Shown: positions 14,467 to 18,430 of the stretch, piece after piece
How the letters are laid out: each line of letters starts with the position of its first letter
How positions within the stretch are numbered: position 1 is the first letter of the stretch
Source: Gammaproteobacteria bacterium
GTDB taxonomy: Bacteria; Pseudomonadota; Gammaproteobacteria; Thiohalorhabdales; Thiohalorhabdaceae
Length of the DNA stretch: 18,430 nt
Direction of reading: 5' to 3'
NCBI GenBank assembly: GCA_018609925.1
Contig: JAHEOG010000209.1
Span: 1 to 18,430, forward strand
Position numbers and translations under genes: made by a program
The notes under the pieces: generated by a model
Told to the model about the DNA's origin: nothing
Databases searched by the model: none
The model's input: the letters and a program-made list of their open reading frames with translations, nothing else

Positions 14467-15231
14467 TTGATCGCCCGGCTGGTGGTCACTGGCGTGACCT
14501 TCCTTGCCGCAGCGGCCTCGGTGGTGGCAGCGGGAGAAACCGGAACCCTGGCCACCGTGGACAAGGAGCCGATCACCACCGAGGACCTGGCCGAGTACCG
14601 CAAGGCCCTGGACGACCAGTCCAGCCAGGCTCGGGAACCGGACACCGGCCGGGCTCGCTCGGTCCTCCTGGAGGAGCTCATCAACCGGCATCTGCTCCTG
14701 AAAGCGGCCAAGGAACGGGACCTGATGACGGATCCCGAGGTTCGGAAGGCCCTTGAGCGCTCCCGGAACCACATCCTCATTCGTACCCTGCTGGATCGGA
14801 CCGTGGCCGACCGGGTCACTCCCGAACGGGTGGAAGCCTTCTACCGCGACCGCTTTACGGCGAGCGGGGAGGCGGTGCAGATACGGCTCGTCCGCCGCGG
14901 CGCCGCCACCCGCGCCCAGGCCGAGGAGCTTCACAGAGAGCTGAAGAATACGGCGAACGGCGGGGAATGGGTCTTCCTCGACCTGCTGCCCGGGACCCTG
15001 GCGGAACCCCTTCGGGAAGCCGCCAAAGGGCAGGTGGTGGGCCCGGTGGCCGAGGATGGTAATTGGATCCTGGCCCGGGTCACGGCCCGCCGGCAGGTTT
15101 CCCCGCCGCCCTTGGACCGGGTCCGGGAAGCCATCCGGAGCCGCCTCAAGGAGGAGGCCATCCAGGACCTGCTCGCCCAGCTGCGGGAGGGCGCCCGGAT
15201 CAGCTACCAGCAGGCCCCCGCATCCCAATGA
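14467..15231 (+). CDS. SurA/PpiC-like periplasmic peptidyl-prolyl isomerase or chaperone, degenerate parvulin domain
   Basis: A 254-residue protein with a clear signal peptide (IARLVVTGVTFLAAAASVVAAG). Next is a SurA/PrsA-type N-terminal helical region (about 27-130; VDKEPITTEDLAEYRKALDD, LLEELINRHLLLKAAKERDL, VTPERVEAFYRDR). A shortened parvulin-like segment follows at about 137-209, with VQIRLVRRGAATRAQAEEL, FLDLLPGTLAEPLREAAKGQ, and VVGPVAEDGNWILARVTARR. The usual HIL start of parvulin reads IRL, and the central part of the domain is mostly missing, so isomerase activity is doubtful and a holdase role is likelier. The start is a TTG at 14467 with GGGG about 8 bases upstream; it places the signal peptide at the N-terminus. 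A TTG at 14392 would add 25 residues before the signal. First gene of the rightward operon, beside a LysM protein, consistent with an envelope role. Confidence 0.8.
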   Translation: MIARLVVTGVTFLAAAASVVAAGETGTLATVDKEPITTEDLAEYRKALDDQSSQAREPDTGRARSVLLEELINRHLLLKAAKERDLMTDPEVRKALERSRNHILIRTLLDRTVADRVTPERVEAFYRDRFTASGEAVQIRLVRRGAATRAQAEELHRELKNTANGGEWVFLDLLPGTLAEPLREAAKGQVVGPVAEDGNWILARVTARRQVSPPPLDRVREAIRSRLKEEAIQDLLAQLREGARISYQQAPASQ

Positions 15232-15328
15232 TGACCCCCTTGGCCCTCGCCCCGGTATTCGACGCCGACCATGGGATCGATTGCCCCAGGGCCGGCGATG
15301 TGGTAGCAGAGGGAGACACAAGCCACCG

Positions 15329-15343
15329 GGCCCCCACGGGGCC
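15329..15343. other. GC-rich hairpin in the leader of the LysM gene
   Basis: GGCCCC, a three-base loop CAC, then GGGGCC, within the 133-bp gap (15232-15364) between the SurA/PpiC-like gene and the LysM gene. It ends about 20 bases before the LysM start and its GGAG site. No T-run follows, so it is not a strong terminator. It could affect translation of the LysM gene. I see no small gene and no clear promoter in the rest of this gap. Confidence 0.25.
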
Positions 15344-15364
15344 TGCCCCCTACGGCGGAGCTCC

Positions 15365-16399
15365 ATGGTAATCCGCTGCCTCATCCTCTGGCTCGCCCTG
15401 ATTCCCCCCGCCTGGGGTTTGACCCAGGACGACCTCCGCACCGATCCCCCGGCCGTCTATACGGTCCAGGAAGGCGACACCCTTTGGGACATCGCGGCCA
15501 GGTTCCTGGACGACCCTTGGAAATGGCCCGAGCTGTGGGACCGCAATCCCTTCGTTTCCAACCCGGACCTGATCTATCCCGGGGACCGGCTGCGGCTGCG
15601 AATGGTGGATGGGGAGCCCAAGGTCACCCGACAGCGGGTGGAGCGTCTTTCCCCCGGGGTCAAGGAACGGCCGGTGGAGCGCCTGGAGGCCATCGAAACC
15701 GTGGACCGCAGCGTCGTACTCCCCTACGTGGATCGCTACGGCCTGCTGGGCCAGGAAAGCAACCCCGATGCGGTGGGTGCCCGCTTAGTGGCTGGAGCCA
15801 AGGAGCGGGTCATGTACAGCTCCGGGGACCGGGTCTTTGTCCGGTTAAACAACGGCAACGACCCGGCGGGGGAGGTCTGGTACGCCTTCCAAAAGCCGGA
15901 TCCCATCCGGGATCCGGACAGCGAGAAGCTCTTCGGCTACCTGTTAACCCACACCGGGCGTATCCAGCTTCAGGGAGCCACCTCCGACGGGCTTCGTGAG
16001 GCCACGGTGGAGCGAACCTATGCCCCCATTGAAGCCGGGGATCGGCTCTACCCGGGAGGGGAGGCGCTGGAGAGGACCCGCTTCCTGCCTAAGCCGGCGC
16101 CCGCGGTGGAAGGGCGTATCCTGCGCCATGTGGGCGGGGAAACCATGCTGGGTCAGGGCCAGATGGTGGTGCTCGACCTCGGGGCTCGGGACGGCCTGGA
16201 GCGGGGCCATGTCCTTAGGGTCCGGGGTCACCCCCGGCGGGTCTCGGAGCCGGGGCAAGAGGGCAAGGCTCGTCTTCCCGGTCGCGAAAAGGGGGAGATC
16301 ATGGTAATTCAGACCAAGGATCGGTTGAGCTTCGCACTGATCATGCGGAATCAGCTCCCTGTTGAGGCTGGGGATCGGGTGCACAGCCCCGAGAGCTGA
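15365..16399 (+). CDS. LysM domain exported protein
   Basis: A 344-residue exported protein. The signal peptide is MVIRCLILWLALIPPAWG, with likely cleavage near residue 18. A LysM peptidoglycan-binding domain follows at about 32-78: YTVQEGDTLWDIAARFLDD through NPDLIYPGDRLRL. The remainder (about 100-344) resembles the family of LysM proteins encoded next to dprA in many gammaproteobacteria. It has repeated small beta-rich modules (SSGDRVFVRL, IEAGDRLYPG, GRILRHVGGETMLGQGQMVVLDLG, LPVEAGDRV). There is no catalytic signature, so it is probably a cell-wall-associated structural or sensing protein. The ATG has a GGAG four bases upstream. The open frame extends back to 15056, but that part lies inside the preceding gene. 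Two bases separate its stop from dprA. Confidence 0.93.
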   Translation: MVIRCLILWLALIPPAWGLTQDDLRTDPPAVYTVQEGDTLWDIAARFLDDPWKWPELWDRNPFVSNPDLIYPGDRLRLRMVDGEPKVTRQRVERLSPGVKERPVERLEAIETVDRSVVLPYVDRYGLLGQESNPDAVGARLVAGAKERVMYSSGDRVFVRLNNGNDPAGEVWYAFQKPDPIRDPDSEKLFGYLLTHTGRIQLQGATSDGLREATVERTYAPIEAGDRLYPGGEALERTRFLPKPAPAVEGRILRHVGGETMLGQGQMVVLDLGARDGLERGHVLRVRGHPRRVSEPGQEGKARLPGREKGEIMVIQTKDRLSFALIMRNQLPVEAGDRVHSPES

Positions 16400-16401
16400 T
16401 C

Positions 16402-17553
16402 GTGCCCCTTTCCCCCGATGCCCGGGCCTGGCTCCACTTCCGGCACTTGCCCGGCGTGGGCCCCCGGCTCCTTTCCCGAGTAATGGATCGGTTCCCTTCC
16501 TCCGGGGAGGCCCTCGCCGCCGATCCCGAGTCACTGCGCGCCATCGGGCTCCCCGAACCGGCCCTTGCCGCTCGCAAAGCCAACCGGGGCTCTCCCCGGG
16601 AGGACACCGATTGCCATTGGCTCCAACAGGATCACCACCACCTCCTGGCACGAAACCAGCCTGGTTATCCCGAGCTTTTGGTCCAAATCCCGGATGCGCC
16701 ACCCTTGCTCTACGTGGAGGGCCATCCCGCGGCCCTGGATCGGGGACCCCTCATCGCGGTGGTGGGGACCCGGCGCCCTACCCGATCAGGGCAGGAAAAT
16801 GCGCGATCCTTTGCCCGGGATCTGGCCGCCTCCGGATTCACCGTGGTCAGCGGATTGGCCCGGGGCATCGATGGGGCCGCGCACCGGGGGGCTCTGGAGG
16901 CGAACGGGACCACCGTTGCCGTCCAGGGCTGCGGCCCGGACCGGATCTACCCTGCCGAGCACTCTTCCCTCGCCCAGGAGATTGCGGGCTCCGGGGCCCT
17001 GGTTTCGGAGTTCCCCACCGGGGTCCCCCCTCAAGGACCCAATTTCCCCCAGCGCAACCGCATCATCAGCGGGCTCTCCCTGGGCGTGCTGGTGGTGGAG
17101 GCCGGGCCCCGCAGCGGGGCCTTGACCACCGCGCGCTGGGCCGGTAGGCAGGGACGTGAGGTCTGGGCCATTCCCGGGCCCATCCAGAGCCCCTTGAGTC
17201 GGGGCCCGCATCGCCTGATCCGGGAGGGGGCCAAGCTGGTGGAGACCCTGGTCGATATTGCCGAGGAGCTTCCCCAGTCCGGGCCCTCCCAACTCGGCCT
17301 AGCCAGCAGCCCTCGTGAAACCGAGCCCCCCGACGCCGGTCTTACCTCTGACCAACAAGCCGTCCTCCAGGCCGTCGAACTTCAGGCCACCGCCCCGGAG
17401 CAGGTCGCCGCCCGCAGCGGGTTGACCCCCCACCGGGTTTCGGGCATTCTCCTGGAGCTCGAAATTCGGGGGCTGGTGGCTTCTGAGCCGGGTGGCTTCT
17501 TTACCCGCCTGGCCGAAGCCTGCTCACCCGAAGGAGGGAGCCGCCGATCATGA
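16402..17553 (+). CDS. dprA: DNA-processing protein DprA (Smf)
   Basis: Cytoplasmic protein that binds incoming single-stranded DNA and loads RecA during natural transformation; it is also widely conserved in non-competent species. At 383 residues it has an N-terminal SAM/HhH-like region (LRHLPGVG-type motif HFRHLPGVGPRLLSRV, 12-27). The Rossmann-like DprA core follows with VVGTRRPTRSG, VVSGLARGIDGAAHRGAL, GCGPDRIYPAEH, NFPQRNRIISGLSLGVLVVEA and GSALTTARWA-like SGALTTARWAGRQGREVWAIPGP. A C-terminal winged-helix domain (about 315-378) ends it: LTSDQQAVLQAVELQATAPE, VSGILLELEIRGLV. The start is a GTG at 16402, two bases after the LysM stop. The stop overlaps the smg ATG by four bases (ATGA). 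Confidence 0.96.
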   Translation: MPLSPDARAWLHFRHLPGVGPRLLSRVMDRFPSSGEALAADPESLRAIGLPEPALAARKANRGSPREDTDCHWLQQDHHHLLARNQPGYPELLVQIPDAPPLLYVEGHPAALDRGPLIAVVGTRRPTRSGQENARSFARDLAASGFTVVSGLARGIDGAAHRGALEANGTTVAVQGCGPDRIYPAEHSSLAQEIAGSGALVSEFPTGVPPQGPNFPQRNRIISGLSLGVLVVEAGPRSGALTTARWAGRQGREVWAIPGPIQSPLSRGPHRLIREGAKLVETLVDIAEELPQSGPSQLGLASSPRETEPPDAGLTSDQQAVLQAVELQATAPEQVAARSGLTPHRVSGILLELEIRGLVASEPGGFFTRLAEACSPEGGSRRS

Positions 17554-18035
17554 ACGAGAACGTCCTCGACATCCTGATGTATCTGTTCGAGAACTACTTC
17601 TCGGAGCCCCTGGAAGAAGAGCCCGACCAACGGACTTTGGAGAACGAGCTCCTGGAGGCCGGTTTCACCGGGGCCAAGGTCCGTAAGGCCTTTTCCTGGC
17701 TGGAAGGCCTGGCGGAGCAGCAGGACGGGGACCAGCCGAGCAGCGGCCCCGGGCCATCCGACGGCTCCGTGCGGGTCTTTACCAGCGAGGAAAGCCATAA
17801 GCTCACCCGGGACGCTCGGGGGTTTCTGGCCTTCCTCGAGGACACTGGGGTCATCGATGCCCGAACCCGAGAGGTGGTCATCGACCGGGTCATGGCCCTG
17901 GACAGCGAGGAGATCGATACCGAGGCCCTCTCCTGGGTACTGCTCATGGTCTTGCACAACCGGCCGGGGCAGGAAGGGGCCTACGTTTGGGTCGAGGACA
18001 TGATCTTTGATCGGCTGGACGGAGTCTTCCACTAG
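17550..18035 (+). CDS. smg: Smg family protein (DUF494)
   Basis: A 161-residue acidic protein of the Smg/DUF494 family, whose molecular function is not established. The opening MNENVLDILMYLFENYF and the closing WVLLMVLHNRPGQEGAYVWVEDMIFD match the remembered E. coli Smg sequence. The N-terminal part resembles a small winged helix (ENELLEAGFTGAKVRKAFSWLEGL). The ATG overlaps the dprA stop (ATGA), and GGGAG lies about 9 bases upstream, so it is coupled to dprA. The dprA-smg-topA order is common in gammaproteobacteria. Confidence 0.95.
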   Translation: MNENVLDILMYLFENYFSEPLEEEPDQRTLENELLEAGFTGAKVRKAFSWLEGLAEQQDGDQPSSGPGPSDGSVRVFTSEESHKLTRDARGFLAFLEDTGVIDARTREVVIDRVMALDSEEIDTEALSWVLLMVLHNRPGQEGAYVWVEDMIFDRLDGVFH

Positions 18036-18066
18036 CCCCATCCAGCGCGCCTAGCCCCAATCCCGC

Positions 18067-18091
18067 GGCCGTCCGTTGCATTCGGGCGGCC
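18067..18091 (+). terminator. Weak hairpin after smg, possible terminator
   Basis: GGCCGTCCG, a seven-base loop TTGCATT, then CGGGCGGCC. The nine-base stem has one G-U pair. It is followed only by TTCGGTT, not a real T-run. It lies in the 117-bp gap between smg and topA, so it could end or attenuate the dprA-smg transcript. I see no strong promoter for topA in the gap; TTGACC at 18097 lacks a good -10. Confidence 0.3.
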
Positions 18092-18152
18092 TTCGGTTGA
18101 CCGGATCCCGAAGGTAAGGGCCGGTGGGGCGCCGGTGCTTGCAGGTTTTCCC

Positions 18153-18430
18153 ATGGCCAAACAGCTCGTCGTCGTCGAATCCCCCGCCAAGGCCAAAAGC
18201 ATCAACCGCTACCTGGGTGATGAGTTCCGAGTCATAGCCTCGTACGGCCATGTCAGGGATCTCCGGGCCAAGGAGGGGGCCGTGGATCCCGATCGCGATT
18301 TCGCCATGACCTACGAGGTCATCGAGCGGAACAAGAAGCACGTGGACGCCATCGCCGCCGAGATGGAAAAGGCCGAGGTCCTCTACCTCGCCACCGACCC
18401 CGATCGCGAGGGGGAGGCCATCGCCTGGCA
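18153..18430 (+). CDS. topA: DNA topoisomerase I TopA (partial, N-terminus)
   Basis: N-terminal 92 residues of type IA topoisomerase, which relaxes negative supercoils through a 5'-phosphotyrosine. The TOPRIM domain is visible: KQLVVVESPAKAKSINRYLG with the catalytic Glu, followed by VIASYGHVRDL. The acidic metal-binding motif DPDREGEAIAW ends the visible part. The active-site Tyr lies beyond the right edge. The ATG at 18153 has an AGG about 8 bases upstream (weak). The truncation is only the window edge. Confidence 0.97.
   Translation, partial: MAKQLVVVESPAKAKSINRYLGDEFRVIASYGHVRDLRAKEGAVDPDRDFAMTYEVIERNKKHVDAIAAEMEKAEVLYLATDPDREGEAIAW

Noticed and set aside
14282..14470. Short frame or leader peptide ahead of the SurA-like gene
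   Set aside because: No ribosome-binding site or conserved feature; its stop overlapping the TTG start (TTGA) may be chance.
13215..14819. 534-codon minus-strand frame
   Set aside because: Overlaps fmt and def in another frame and runs antisense into the SurA-like gene; Arg/Gly/Pro-rich with no domain.
15056..15364. Upstream extension of the LysM protein frame
   Set aside because: It overlaps the SurA-like gene and would bury the signal peptide.
14338..15441. 367-codon minus-strand frame
   Set aside because: Antisense to the SurA-like gene, whose signal peptide and helices are clear; no recognisable motif.
1..18430. CRISPR array, tRNA, rRNA, insertion sequence or prophage
   Set aside because: No regularly spaced repeats, cloverleaf-like sequence, transposase, integrase or attachment-site-like duplication was noticed by eye on either strand.

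Overview
The window is chromosomal DNA from a high-GC, Gram-negative bacterium. It most resembles a gammaproteobacterium of the Chromatiales/Ectothiorhodospiraceae kind. This rests on gene order and protein similarity only, since no rRNA is present. It carries a recognisable gammaproteobacterial housekeeping block (topA, smg, dprA, LysM gene, def, fmt, rsmB, trkA, trkH), with NtrY/NtrX and extra genes inserted. Coding density is very high. The longest stretch without a gene is about 240 bp, and I see no tRNA, rRNA, IS element, CRISPR array or phage gene.

Layout. A divergent promoter region at about 14225-14466 splits the window. Leftward (minus strand) runs a 13-gene block: def, fmt, htpX, rsmB, a small ribulose-phosphate-epimerase-like gene, a DUF4390 exported protein, ntrY, ntrX, a MotA/TolQ/ExbB-like channel gene, a MotB/OmpA-like gene, a YbbO-like short-chain dehydrogenase, trkA and trkH (truncated by the left edge). 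Many junctions overlap or lie within a few bases, which implies translational coupling. Rightward (plus strand) run a SurA/PpiC-like periplasmic protein, a LysM protein, dprA, smg and topA (truncated by the right edge).

How the genes work together. def and fmt handle N-terminal formyl-Met, rsmB modifies 16S rRNA, htpX is membrane quality control, NtrY/NtrX form a two-component system, and TrkA/TrkH import potassium. Between ntrX and trkA sits a three-gene module: a four-helix MotA-like channel subunit, a single-helix MotB-like stator with a membrane Asp, a roughly 190-residue coiled coil and an OmpA peptidoglycan-binding domain, and a YbbO-like reductase. It has a plausible promoter of its own. 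This ion-driven, wall-anchored motor-like complex has no evident flagellar or Tol/Exb partners here and is the best candidate for an uncharacterised system.

Other points of interest are an NtrX without the GAFTGA loop needed for sigma-54 contact, an epimerase-like protein missing catalytic residues, a parvulin-like protein with a shortened domain, and heavy use of GTG and TTG starts.
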